A DNA stretch of 33,682 bases from positions 1 to 33,682 of the IMG/VR virus record IMGVR_UViG_3300042519_000086. One strand, given 5' to 3'. The notes under the pieces were generated by a model that was not told the origin of the DNA, did no database searches, and saw only the letters and a program-made list of their open reading frames with translations. The DNA is from a virus. Shown piece by piece: positions 15,098 through 21,438 of this stretch; positions within the stretch are counted from its first letter, which is position 1, and each line of letters opens with the position of its first letter. The translations under genes were made by a program, and so were the position numbers.

Positions 15098-15146
15098 TTT
15101 GTACGTTATTTTGTACGTTTCTAAGTACAAATGCAACATTGTTGCA
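15098..15146 (+). promoter_or_regulatory. Operator-like repeats upstream of the early promoter
   Basis: Two direct copies of TTTGTACGTT (15098-15107 and 15110-15119) lie 12 bases apart. A near-inverted copy AAGTACAAA follows (15123-15131). Then comes a perfect dyad TGCAACA-T-TGTTGCA (15132-15146). They occupy the otherwise empty 198-base gap at 15027-15224, just upstream of the promoter at 15174-15207. This is the arrangement of protein-binding sites; the binding protein is unknown. Confidence 0.55.
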
Positions 15147-15173
15147 AAAATAATTCTAAAATATTTTAATAGT

Positions 15174-15207
15174 TTTGCACTTTGTATTGTGCATTGTTGT
15201 ATATTTG
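15174..15207 (+). promoter_or_regulatory. Early promoter P1 (Bacteroidetes type)
   Basis: The -7 box TATATTTG (15200-15207) matches TAnnTTTG exactly. TTTG at 15174-15177 is 22 bases upstream; a second TTTG at 15181-15184 is at 15 bases. A 17-base block GTTGTATATTTGTGTAA (15196-15212) is identical at 26636-26652. The first early ATG is at 15225. Confidence 0.75.
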
Positions 15208-15224
15208 TGTAAACAAAACACAAA

Positions 15225-15431
15225 ATGACACACTTAACCACCTACCAAATGTTCCAATATCAGCGATACGGGAACATATTAATCGACGGGGATAGGAGTA
15301 CATCAAACCCTTATGACCCTGCCTTATTGCCTAAAAACTACGATTACGAAGATGACGATTACACGTTTACTCGTTGGGTAGAAAACAATGCAGAACTTGA
15401 ACTTTTAAAAAACGAAGTATATGAAGATTGA
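15225..15431 (+). CDS. Hypothetical early protein
   Basis: A 68-residue acidic protein (MTHLTTYQMFQYQRYGNILI ... YDYEDDDYTFTRWVEN). It is the first gene after promoter P1, with a leader of only about 12 bases. Small acidic proteins made first after infection are often host-takeover factors or DNA mimics, but no homology is recognised and that role is a guess from position and charge. Confidence 0.5.
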   Translation: MTHLTTYQMFQYQRYGNILIDGDRSTSNPYDPALLPKNYDYEDDDYTFTRWVENNAELELLKNEVYED

Positions 15432-15618
15432 ATTTGTAAAAGAAACTAAGCCAGACGGCACGATTTTCTACTATACTTTAGTAGATAACAAATACGATAG
15501 TATGAGTATGTACTTAGAATACTCACAGGCATACGAGTACTTTGTAAGCCTAAAGAAAAGACAAGAACCTATTATCGAAATTTTAGAACACTATTCAATA
15601 GACATACAAAACAAATAA
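15421..15618 (+). CDS. Hypothetical early protein
   Basis: A 65-residue protein (MKIEFVKETKPDGTIFYYTL ... YSQAYEYFVSLKKRQEPIIE). A beta hairpin followed by a helix is predicted by eye. Its start overlaps the upstream gene by 11 bases. Similar short proteins with a PDGTIFYY-type start occur in Bacteroidetes phage early regions; function is unknown. Confidence 0.55.
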   Translation: MKIEFVKETKPDGTIFYYTLVDNKYDSMSMYLEYSQAYEYFVSLKKRQEPIIEILEHYSIDIQNK

Positions 15619-15619
15619 T

Positions 15620-15850
15620 ATGAAGACCGCAAAACTTGGAGATATTTTTAAATATGAAAATCAATTAGTAGAAGTAAGATGGATTAATCGGGGCGAAAAA
15701 TCTATTGGATTTATACCTGTTAATGCTAAACCTTGTTCTTGTTGTGGTGAAATTAAATCTTGGGAAGTTATAGAAAGTTCACCTAATTTTCAACAATCAG
15801 CAGAACCAATTAATACAATAACTAAAACAAATAACAATGAGCCTAATTAA
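15620..15850 (+). CDS. Hypothetical early protein with a Cys cluster
   Basis: A 76-residue protein. The first half (LGDIFKYENQLVEVRWINRG) looks like a small beta-barrel, then CSCCGEIKSWEV gives three Cys in four residues, which may be half of a zinc site. The tail is polar. It overlaps the ERF gene by 14 bases and is probably co-translated with it. Confidence 0.5.
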   Translation: MKTAKLGDIFKYENQLVEVRWINRGEKSIGFIPVNAKPCSCCGEIKSWEVIESSPNFQQSAEPINTITKTNNNEPN

Positions 15851-16370
15851 AATCCAACAGGAATTAAAAGCACCTAAAAACCAATTCAACGCTTTTGCTA
15901 AATACAAGTACCGAAGTGCAGAAGATATTATCGAAGCTGCAAAGCCTATCTGCCATAAGTACGGCTACGCTTTAATGTTAAGCGACGAAGTAATAGAAGT
16001 AGGCGGTCGAGTTTATGTAAAAGCTACTGCTTGTTTAAGTAACGGAGAAGATAACATTACTTGCACGGGTCTTGCTCGTGAAGAGGAAAACAAAAAAGGA
16101 ATGGATGCAAGTCAAATTACGGGAGCAGCAAGTAGCTACGCTCGTAAATATGCGCTTAACGGACTATTCGCAATAGATGACACTAAAGATGCAGATGCTA
16201 CTAATGAGCATAAAGACGAAGTAAGCGAAGGTCAAAAGGCATTCTTGATTGAGCAGTTAGACAAGACAAAGTTCACCCAAGACCAAAAGGTTAAGGCTGC
16301 TTTGAAAATCAATGCCATCAAGAGTTTAGAAGAATTTAACAAGATTAAAGAAACAATAAAGAAAAGCTAA
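15837..16370 (+). CDS. erf: ERF-family single-strand annealing protein
   Basis: A 177-residue recombinase that anneals complementary single strands in phage recombination and repair. ERF landmarks are FAKYKYRSAEDIIEAAKPIC near the start, GREE-like LAREEENKKG around residue 79-88, and the signature QITGAASSYARKYALNGLFA with IDDTKDAD (about 93-120). The C-terminal helices (about 130-177) probably mediate oligomer or partner contacts. It heads the recombination/replication block and its stop overlaps the next ATG by one base. Confidence 0.9.
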   Translation: MSLIKIQQELKAPKNQFNAFAKYKYRSAEDIIEAAKPICHKYGYALMLSDEVIEVGGRVYVKATACLSNGEDNITCTGLAREEENKKGMDASQITGAASSYARKYALNGLFAIDDTKDADATNEHKDEVSEGQKAFLIEQLDKTKFTQDQKVKAALKINAIKSLEEFNKIKETIKKS

Positions 16371-16597
16371 TGAAAACCGCAATGCAAGAATTATTAAGTG
16401 AAATGTCTAATCCTAATTGGAATAGATTATCTTTTGATGCCAGATACAAAATGTTTGATAAATTACTTGATTTAGAAAAAGAGCAGATAATACAAGCAAG
16501 AATTGATGGAGACGAAAACTACTCTTTAGTTGGTGGTAAGCGTTACGAATACGCAGAACAATATTACAACGAAAAATATAACCAAAAGAAAAGCTAA
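16370..16597 (+). CDS. Small helical protein following ERF
   Basis: A 75-residue protein (MKTAMQELLSEMSN ... LLDLEKEQIIQARIDG ... YEYAEQYYNEKYNQ). The phrase LEKEQII followed by a Tyr-rich helix is common in very small phage proteins of Bacteroidetes. The function is not known. One-base overlaps on both sides put it in the ERF operon. Confidence 0.6.
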   Translation: MKTAMQELLSEMSNPNWNRLSFDARYKMFDKLLDLEKEQIIQARIDGDENYSLVGGKRYEYAEQYYNEKYNQKKS

Positions 16598-16833
16598 TGA
16601 GAGAATTGCTACCATTTGAAAGGCAGATATTGTTAGCTGAGGTTTACCATTACGCTTGGTATAACGAAGAGGCATACGAGGACTTATTAGCTTTTATTAA
16701 AAAGTATGAAAACAAATTAGACAAACCAGTATTTTTAACCCCAATCAATAACAATGACACAGAAACAACAAATCTTGAACCACTTGCTTTCGGGCAAAAC
16801 ATTGACACCAATCCAGGCTTTGACGAAGTTTAA
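16597..16833 (+). CDS. Hypothetical small protein
   Basis: A 78-residue protein; residues 1-45 are helical and acidic (FERQILLAEVYHYAWYNEEA YEDLLAF split by Tyr/Trp). The C-terminal 30 residues are Asn/Thr-rich and overlap the next gene (16754-16963) by 80 bases in another frame. The overlap suggests that only the first 50 residues are structured. Confidence 0.5.
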   Translation: MRELLPFERQILLAEVYHYAWYNEEAYEDLLAFIKKYENKLDKPVFLTPINNNDTETTNLEPLAFGQNIDTNPGFDEV

Positions 16834-16963
16834 TAGCCTGAGATTATCGGCAGTTATCTTTGAACTTAAACGCAAAGGATATAAGATACAGTCCGATTTA
16901 ATTAACGTAGGTAATAAGAAACAACCTAAATTTGTAAGTAAATATTCACTAATAAAAAAGTAA
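16754..16963 (+). CDS. Winged-helix/HTH protein
   Basis: A 69-residue protein (MTQKQQILNHLLSGKTLTPI, then KFNSLRLSAVIFELKRKGYK and FVSKYSLIKK). The order helix, turn, recognition helix, short beta wing is typical of the small HTH domains of phage early regions that govern phage genes or aid replication. It overlaps the upstream gene in a different frame. It is one of two candidates for the protein that reads the operator-like repeats, with the sigma-like factor at 19341. Confidence 0.65.
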   Translation: MTQKQQILNHLLSGKTLTPIQALTKFNSLRLSAVIFELKRKGYKIQSDLINVGNKKQPKFVSKYSLIKK

Positions 16964-16966
16964 AAA

Positions 16967-17161
16967 ATGGAACAAAAAAAATGGAGTACTGGCGGTTGGA
17001 AAAAGCAAACCACTAAAGGAGAAGTAATTAATTTTACAATCAATGATGTTAAGTATTCAATGTGGGTTAATGCTTACAAGACAGAGGATAAGCAACCAGA
17101 TTACAAGATTTATTTAAATGATTTCAAACCTAAAGAAGACACGGAAGGATTGCCGTTTTAA
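16967..17161 (+). CDS. Small protein with SSB-like acidic tail
   Basis: A 64-residue protein (KWSTGGWKKQTTKGEVINFT, then VKYSMWVNAYKTEDKQPDYK). The beta-rich core could be a reduced OB-like or similar barrel. The end is EDTEGLPF, close to the acidic DxxxxPF tail by which SSB proteins recruit replication and repair enzymes. Located between the HTH gene and the DnaA-domain gene. It could be a minimal ssDNA-binding protein or a decoy for SSB partners; only the tail likeness and position support this. Confidence 0.6.
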   Translation: MEQKKWSTGGWKKQTTKGEVINFTINDVKYSMWVNAYKTEDKQPDYKIYLNDFKPKEDTEGLPF

Positions 17162-17163
17162 TT

Positions 17164-17592
17164 ATGCTAACTAAAAATAGAGATGTTTCAATAAGACAAC
17201 TAAAGGAGTTGTACTATGCTCAACGTAATACCCACGTTAAATTGCACGAAATGATGTCGCAGTTAGGGTTGTTAGGCTTAGAAGACAACGAGCCTTTAGG
17301 TGCGGATATAGGTGCGAGAAGCATCGTTAAATTAGTTGAAGAGGTATTTGAATGCGATATATCCAGAAGGGATAGGAGTTTAAGAACTACCTTTGGTCGC
17401 AAGGCTGCTGCTTACTTACTTAGAAGGTATACTAAATTGAACCTCAAAGAGATAAGCGCATACACCGGCACTAAAGACCATACCACCGCAATTCACAATA
17501 TCAAACAAGCAAACAACCTAATTGACACGGAAGATTGGTTTAAGGACAAATTAAAAAGAATTTGCCAAAAGATTGAAATTACCGAAAATTAG
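17164..17592 (+). CDS. Protein with C-terminal DnaA domain IV (origin-binding type)
   Basis: A 142-residue protein. Residues about 77-135 match the DNA-binding domain IV of DnaA: GRKAAAYLLRRYTKLNLKEI, then GTKDHTTAIHNIK, where DHTTAIH (105-111) is the signature loop that reads the DnaA box. No AAA+ ATPase domain is present; residues 1-70 are helical with no recognised fold. It is probably a phage origin binder or a protein that competes with host DnaA. A promoter (17573-17602) starts inside its 3' end and a structured RNA follows. Confidence 0.8.
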   Translation: MLTKNRDVSIRQLKELYYAQRNTHVKLHEMMSQLGLLGLEDNEPLGADIGARSIVKLVEEVFECDISRRDRSLRTTFGRKAAAYLLRRYTKLNLKEISAYTGTKDHTTAIHNIKQANNLIDTEDWFKDKLKRICQKIEITEN

Positions 17593-17602
17593 TTTATATT
17601 TG
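17573..17602 (+). promoter_or_regulatory. Promoter P2 (Bacteroidetes type)
   Basis: TATATTTG at 17595-17602 fits TAnnTTTG; TTG at 17573-17575 lies 19 bases upstream. It overlaps the end of the DnaA-domain gene. Transcription would start near 17608 and enter the structured RNA at 17608-17700. Confidence 0.65.
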
Positions 17603-17607
17603 CAGAT

Positions 17608-17700
17608 ATATAAAAATACATTAACGGAAGTCCAGACGATAATGTGTTTAGTGGTTAAATAATAGCCCCTGGTAGCTGGACTCTATTGGGGGCTTTTTTA
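17608..17700 (+). ncRNA. Structured RNA or attenuator with possible loop-loop contact
   Basis: A 115-base gap with no gene, between promoter P2 and the replisome organiser. Hairpin 1: ACATTA (17618-17623) pairs with TAATGT (17640-17645). Small hairpin 2: TTTA (17647-17650) with TAAA (17656-17659). Terminator hairpin: AGCCCC (17664-17669) with GGGGCT (17689-17694), then T-run. The loop of hairpin 1 contains AGTCCAG (17629-17635), exactly complementary to CTGGACT (17676-17682) in the terminator loop. The RNA could be a short regulatory RNA or a leader that controls read-through into 17708. Family not recognised. Confidence 0.6.
17664..17699 (+). terminator. Intrinsic terminator ending the P2 RNA
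   Basis: AGCCCC/GGGGCT stem with a 19-base inner region that itself holds CTGGACT, followed by six T (17694-17699) and more AT. It lies 9 bases before the next ATG, so it would block expression of that gene unless bypassed. Confidence 0.75.
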
Positions 17701-17707
17701 TTTTATT

Positions 17708-18433
17708 ATGGCAAAAGACCCTGCATTCCTATTTTATAGCAGTGATTTCTTAAACGGAGTAGCTGACTTAACAATGGAAGAGAGAGGACAATTTATTACT
17801 CTCTTATGTTTACAACATCAAAAAGGTACACTTACAGACAAAACCATTAGGTTATCTTTAGGTTCGGTTTCGGTTGATGTTTTGAGCAAGTTTTTAAAAG
17901 ACAAAGACGGAAATTTTTACAATCAACGGCTAAGTGAAGAGATTGAAAAACGCATTCAATTTACTGAAAGCCGTAGAAACAATGGCTCTAAAGGTGGTCG
18001 ACCTAAAAATAACACAAAACCATTAGGTTTAGCTAAACATAACCTTATGGAAGATGTAAATGAAAATGAAAATGAAAATATAATTATAAATAAAAGTAAA
18101 TGTACTTTTGAGCAAGTTTACGAATATATGTCAATCCGGATAGGAACAGATCAAGCAAAGATTGAAGCTGAAAAATTTGTAAATTACTATGAAAGTAATG
18201 GTTGGAAAGTAGGGAAAAACCCTATGAAAAGTTGGGGAGCAGCCGCAAATAATTGGATAACAAACTCTAAACAATATGCAAAAGGAACTACAAACAATCA
18301 ACGAAAGCTTGATAAAAACGAACTCGAGAACCTTAGAAACTACAACTATATCCACTCTACTTCCTATGGAGCAGGAGATTATGACCGCCTTTTCGGGGGA
18401 ACGAATGAGGAACATAAACTCTACCATATTTAA
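17708..18433 (+). CDS. DUF1376-type phage replisome organiser
   Basis: A 241-residue replication protein. Residues 5-80 match DUF1376: FLFYSSDFLNGVADLTMEER, GQFITLLCLQHQKGTL and the DGNFYNQRLSEEI end. A Lys/Arg-rich linker follows (SRRNNGSKGGRPKNN), then an Asn/Glu-rich stretch. Near residues 140-195 is a DnaD/DnaT-like segment (AEKFVNYYESNGWKVGKNPM, SWGAAANNWI). Proteins of this type bind origin DNA and bring in the helicase. Starts after the attenuator-like RNA. Its 3' end overlaps the next gene. Confidence 0.75.
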   Translation: MAKDPAFLFYSSDFLNGVADLTMEERGQFITLLCLQHQKGTLTDKTIRLSLGSVSVDVLSKFLKDKDGNFYNQRLSEEIEKRIQFTESRRNNGSKGGRPKNNTKPLGLAKHNLMEDVNENENENIIINKSKCTFEQVYEYMSIRIGTDQAKIEAEKFVNYYESNGWKVGKNPMKSWGAAANNWITNSKQYAKGTTNNQRKLDKNELENLRNYNYIHSTSYGAGDYDRLFGGTNEEHKLYHI

Positions 18434-19034
18434 GCAGAACCTTATTTACTTGATGCAGCTTGTAGGTATTAACAATCCTGGAGATGTTAAGTTGGCAATC
18501 CTTGAAGATTGGATAAGAACTGAGTATGGTGGCTTTACAATAAACGAAGTTAAAGTAGCGTTTAAGCAAATGGTAGCCAATGACTTTATAGATCACTACC
18601 AGAACTTTAGTCCTGCATACTTTAGTCAGGTTATGGATAGGTATAAGAAAAAAGCAAATGAAGTAAGAAAAATGATGCCACAAGAACGAGTTGAAGCAAT
18701 CCCACACTTAACCGATTTAGAGATAATTGATTACAGTTACCAGGAATATAAGGTTCTGGAAAATAGAACTTTTGATAGGTTGTTTAACCCATTATCCGTA
18801 TTTACAAAGCTTAATAGTTCAGGCATTAAAGTATGGACAAAAGAAGATGGCGCACTTGCTAAAAAGAAACTAATGGAGATTATTACCTACAAAGCTAATA
18901 AAATGGACATAATAAGCGCAAAGCAGTACAGAGACGAATGGACTGAACAATGGCTCAAGAACCAGGCACGAGCCGTAGCCGTAGCTTTATTTTTTGATTT
19001 GCAAATTAAAAATGGTAAAATTTCATTTTCTTAA
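18366..19034 (+). CDS. Probable replication accessory protein (helicase-loading role possible)
   Basis: With ATG 18366 the protein has 222 residues and overlaps the upstream gene by 68 bases; starts at 18276, 18381 and 18405 are also open. The MTAFSGERMRN start near 18381, then LMQLVGINNPGD, YGGFTINEVKVAFKQMVAND and FSPAYFSQVMDRYKKK form a helical protein regularly coded after organiser genes in Bacteroidetes phages. No Walker A motif is seen, so it is not a DnaC-type ATPase. A link to helicase loading is inferred from position only. Confidence 0.6.
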   Translation: MEQEIMTAFSGERMRNINSTIFKQNLIYLMQLVGINNPGDVKLAILEDWIRTEYGGFTINEVKVAFKQMVANDFIDHYQNFSPAYFSQVMDRYKKKANEVRKMMPQERVEAIPHLTDLEIIDYSYQEYKVLENRTFDRLFNPLSVFTKLNSSGIKVWTKEDGALAKKKLMEIITYKANKMDIISAKQYRDEWTEQWLKNQARAVAVALFFDLQIKNGKISFS

Positions 19035-19036
19035 TA

Positions 19037-19044
19037 TAGTTTTG
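19037..19044 (+). promoter_or_regulatory. Possible weak promoter -7 box
   Basis: TAGTTTTG fits TAnnTTTG and ends four bases before ATG 19049, so a transcript would be nearly leaderless. There is no TTTG at the right distance upstream, so this is weak. Confidence 0.25.
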
Positions 19045-19048
19045 TAAT

Positions 19049-19354
19049 ATGACCGCAAACGAATTAACCAAAGAAGCTATCCAGACCCTAAATAAAAACG
19101 GGTGTTTTGTATGGCGTAACAATAACTTAGCGGTTAGGGGTCGCACCTTCATAGGTTTAAAAGGAGTTCCAGATGTAGTAGGCTTTCACACACAAACAGG
19201 AGTTGCGGTTTATTGCGAAACAAAAGCCATAGGAGATAAACTTAGCAGTTATCAAATAGCTTTCTTAAACTTAGCAAAGACGGCAAATTGCTTCTGTTAC
19301 ATAGCGACCGAAGATAATGGTAAACTAACCTTAAAGGAGTATGAACAAGAATAG
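19049..19354 (+). CDS. VRR-NUC-type nuclease (PD-(D/E)xK fold)
   Basis: A 101-residue nuclease. Active-site residues are D42 in GLKGVPDVVGF and E57/K59 in YCETKA, followed by a conserved Gln in SSYQIAFL. VRR-NUC proteins cut branched DNA or flaps and serve phages as junction resolvases. The length equals the stand-alone family. Overlaps the sigma-like gene by 14 bases. The metal site looks intact. Confidence 0.8.
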   Translation: MTANELTKEAIQTLNKNGCFVWRNNNLAVRGRTFIGLKGVPDVVGFHTQTGVAVYCETKAIGDKLSSYQIAFLNLAKTANCFCYIATEDNGKLTLKEYEQE

Positions 19355-19817
19355 TATCATATTAGAACTTTGGGAAAGCCGAGAACTTAAGGAAGCAATA
19401 GACAAGATGCAGCCTGAAGATTTACGAGAAGATTTAAGAAGCGAACTATTTAAGGTGCTATGTGAAATGGAAGAGGATAGGTTAATAGATATGCGCACAC
19501 GCAACGTATTAAAGTTCTATTTGGTTAGGACTATGATTAATATGATGCAAAGTAACACAAGCCAATTTTATAGGACATACCGAAAACCTTTAGAAGTAGA
19601 ATTAACAGTACACGATAGAGACGAAGATTTACTTAACAAAGTAGAAGATGAGTTATCTAAGATGCACTGGTACAAAGCGGAACTTTTAAGAGTGTACGCA
19701 ATTAAGCATAACTGCAACGCTAAAGAATTAAGCAGGGTAACCGGCATACCTTATATGTCAATACATAGGGAACTAAAACTAACTAAACGTGAATTAAAAA
19801 AACAATTACGCAAATGA
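19341..19817 (+). CDS. Sigma-70-like factor / HTH transcription regulator
   Basis: A 158-residue protein. The N-terminal half (IILELWESRELKEAIDKM, DLREDLRSELFKVLCEME, VLKFYLVRTMINMMQSNTSQ FYRTYRK split) is like sigma region 2. The C-terminal part (HNCNAKELSRVTGIPYMSIH, RELKLTKRELK) is an HTH like region 4. Short sigma-like proteins of this pattern are common in Bacteroidetes phages and may switch host RNA polymerase to late promoters. It is divergent; a simple HTH regulator is the alternative. Confidence 0.6.
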   Translation: MNKNSIILELWESRELKEAIDKMQPEDLREDLRSELFKVLCEMEEDRLIDMRTRNVLKFYLVRTMINMMQSNTSQFYRTYRKPLEVELTVHDRDEDLLNKVEDELSKMHWYKAELLRVYAIKHNCNAKELSRVTGIPYMSIHRELKLTKRELKKQLRK

Positions 19818-20047
19818 TAATTATAGCAGCAATATGCTTTGCAATTTTCTTTGTAGAGATACACCAATTTCATAGAAAATGGAAGTTAGATTTTAAGCCT
19901 TTTAGTTGCACAAGTTGTTTAGCAGCTTGGAGCGGTTTGGCTTTATATTTACTACCTGCAATATGTACCGACATAATTGCGTTTGTATTTATACCAGGAG
20001 TTGCAGCACCTTTACTTTCAAAAATAATGTGGAACTTATGGAAATAG
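19814..20047 (+). CDS. Small integral membrane protein with Cys pair
   Basis: A 77-residue protein with two to three membrane segments (IIIAAICFAIFFVEIHQF; LAAWSGLALYLLPAICTDII; FVFIPGVAAPLL) and CTSC in the loop after residue 30. Its ATG overlaps the upstream TGA. Small membrane proteins with a CxxC loop recur here in related phages. A role in superinfection exclusion or membrane remodelling is possible but unproven. Confidence 0.6.
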   Translation: MIIIAAICFAIFFVEIHQFHRKWKLDFKPFSCTSCLAAWSGLALYLLPAICTDIIAFVFIPGVAAPLLSKIMWNLWK

Positions 20048-20283
20048 AACACCGCAACTTTTTAGACCAACACGTTGGTAATTGGCATACAGTACAAAAT
20101 GGTTATGTGCGTAATATTGATTTAGACATTTTAAAAATGTACGAGCATATTTATCGCAAGTATATGAGTCCAGATTTTATTCTAACAGTATGGTGCGGTA
20201 ATTGTATTTTCGATATGATTAAACGTCTATACACTTGGTACGAAGAACAACCTAAACCTAAAAATAAAAAAAAGAATGGCTAA
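20038..20283 (+). CDS. Conserved small phage protein, unknown
   Basis: An 81-residue protein from ATG 20038 (MEIEHRNFLDQHVGNWHTVQ, then YVRNIDLDILKMYEHIYRKY and LTVWCGNCIFDMIKRLYTWY), ending in a Lys-rich tail. Extension upstream to 19906 would run through the membrane protein gene. The RNID...YEHIYR...WCGNC pattern is common in Bacteroidetes phages; WCGNC is a CxxC motif. It overlaps genes on both sides. Confidence 0.65.
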   Translation: MEIEHRNFLDQHVGNWHTVQNGYVRNIDLDILKMYEHIYRKYMSPDFILTVWCGNCIFDMIKRLYTWYEEQPKPKNKKKNG

Positions 20284-20755
20284 CTTTATCCACCCTACCG
20301 CTATAATTGGCGATAACGTAATTATCGGAGACGGAAACTACATTGGTGCTTATTGTATTATAGGCGACAAAGCAGAGCATAAAAAGTTTTGGCAAAAAGA
20401 AAAAGGCAAAGTTTACATTGGAGATAACAATGTTATTACAGGACTTGTAACAATAGATGCAGGAACGGAGATTGACACATTCATTGGTAATAATTGTTTC
20501 ATAATGAAACACGCACACATTGGACACGATTGCACAATTTTAGATAATGTTACTATAAGCTGCGGAGCAAAAATAGGTGGGCATTCAATTATTGATAAAG
20601 GTGCTAATATAGGACTAAACGCAGTTTTACATCAGTTTGCAAACGTAGGAGAAAATTGTATGATAGGTGCAAGTGCTTTTGTAAAAGGAGATGCAAAACC
20701 AAATACTAAATATGCAGGAGTACCTGCACGAGAAATCGGCTCAAATATAAGATAA
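20276..20755 (+). CDS. LpxA-like hexapeptide acyltransferase
   Basis: A 159-residue left-handed beta-helix protein with repeated hexapeptides (IIGDNVIIGDGNYIGAYCII; IGDNNVITGLVTI; IGENC). KHAHIGHDCTI contains H81 and H84, aligned with the HIAHDC active site of LpxA, whose second His is catalytic. It keeps the central domain but is much shorter than host LpxA (about 260 residues), lacking the helical C-terminal domain. It may move an acyl or acetyl group onto a sugar nucleotide. It forms a gene trio with two glycosyltransferases, pointing to surface glycan or DNA modification. Confidence 0.75.
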   Translation: MANFIHPTAIIGDNVIIGDGNYIGAYCIIGDKAEHKKFWQKEKGKVYIGDNNVITGLVTIDAGTEIDTFIGNNCFIMKHAHIGHDCTILDNVTISCGAKIGGHSIIDKGANIGLNAVLHQFANVGENCMIGASAFVKGDAKPNTKYAGVPAREIGSNIR

Positions 20756-21438
20756 TGAAAGTAGCTATTTTATTACTTACACAAAACCGACACGATTTAA
20801 CGCAGCGTGTAATTAACCAAAACTTTTTTAATAGCGGTTACAATGCGGACTGCTTCTTAATAGATAACGGCAGCGACACGCACGAAACTTTTAACTATCC
20901 GTTTACAGGTTATGACTTATCAAAAGAAAAACGAGGCATAGCAGCAGGAGTAAATGCAGGACTTAGGATAACCCAGAATTACGATGCGGTTTGTTTATTA
21001 GCGAATGACATTTTATTACCACAAGATTGGTTAGCTAAGTTTGTATTGTTTGCGCAAAGAATAGAAAAGACAGGGATAATAGGAATACATTGCGTAGAAG
21101 ATTTGCCACCAATAGTAGACGGGGTACATAAAACACACACACCTTTTGGCGATAACTTTATTACTCGTGAACTTATAGATGCGGTTGGCGGTTACAATAC
21201 TGAGTATGACCCATACGGAATGCAAGATAGAGATTATGGGGAACGTGCAACTATTACAGGCTTTACTAATTACTACTTGCCAGATATGAGGTCGGAACAT
21301 ATAGGACACGATGTTGGCAACGGAACGGAATATAGACGAATGAAAGACGAAAGCTTAGCACGGGCGCAAAGCGTTTGGGAAAAATACCAAGACATCTATC
21401 ACAACCAAAAGAATATAAGATGCGAATACTTTGTATAA
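20755..21438 (+). CDS. Family 2-type (GT-A) glycosyltransferase
   Basis: A 227-residue protein. It has the GT-A opening ILLLTQNRHDLTQRVINQ, nucleotide-binding FLIDNGSD, KEKRGIAAGVNAGL, an acidic motif in LLANDILLPQDWL (in place of DxD) and FITRELIDAVGGYNTEYDPY with the QDRDYGERA end. It transfers a sugar from a nucleotide sugar; acceptor unknown. The start overlaps the LpxA-like stop by one base and its end overlaps the GT-B gene by 19 bases, so all three are probably co-translated. Confidence 0.8.
   Translation: MKVAILLLTQNRHDLTQRVINQNFFNSGYNADCFLIDNGSDTHETFNYPFTGYDLSKEKRGIAAGVNAGLRITQNYDAVCLLANDILLPQDWLAKFVLFAQRIEKTGIIGIHCVEDLPPIVDGVHKTHTPFGDNFITRELIDAVGGYNTEYDPYGMQDRDYGERATITGFTNYYLPDMRSEHIGHDVGNGTEYRRMKDESLARAQSVWEKYQDIYHNQKNIRCEYFV

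Noticed and set aside
16735-17043. 102-codon open frame on the minus strand
   Set aside because: It lies across two well-supported plus-strand genes (HTH protein and SSB-tail protein), is rich in Phe/Cys/Leu as expected for an antisense shadow, and has no promoter or overlap logic with neighbours.
18357-18707. 116-codon open frame on the minus strand
   Set aside because: It covers the overlap of two replication genes and is rich in Cys, His and Phe without any domain pattern; no minus-strand promoter is seen.
20284-20295. TTATCCACC as a DnaA box
   Set aside because: A single near-match inside the LpxA-like coding sequence, with no cluster around it.
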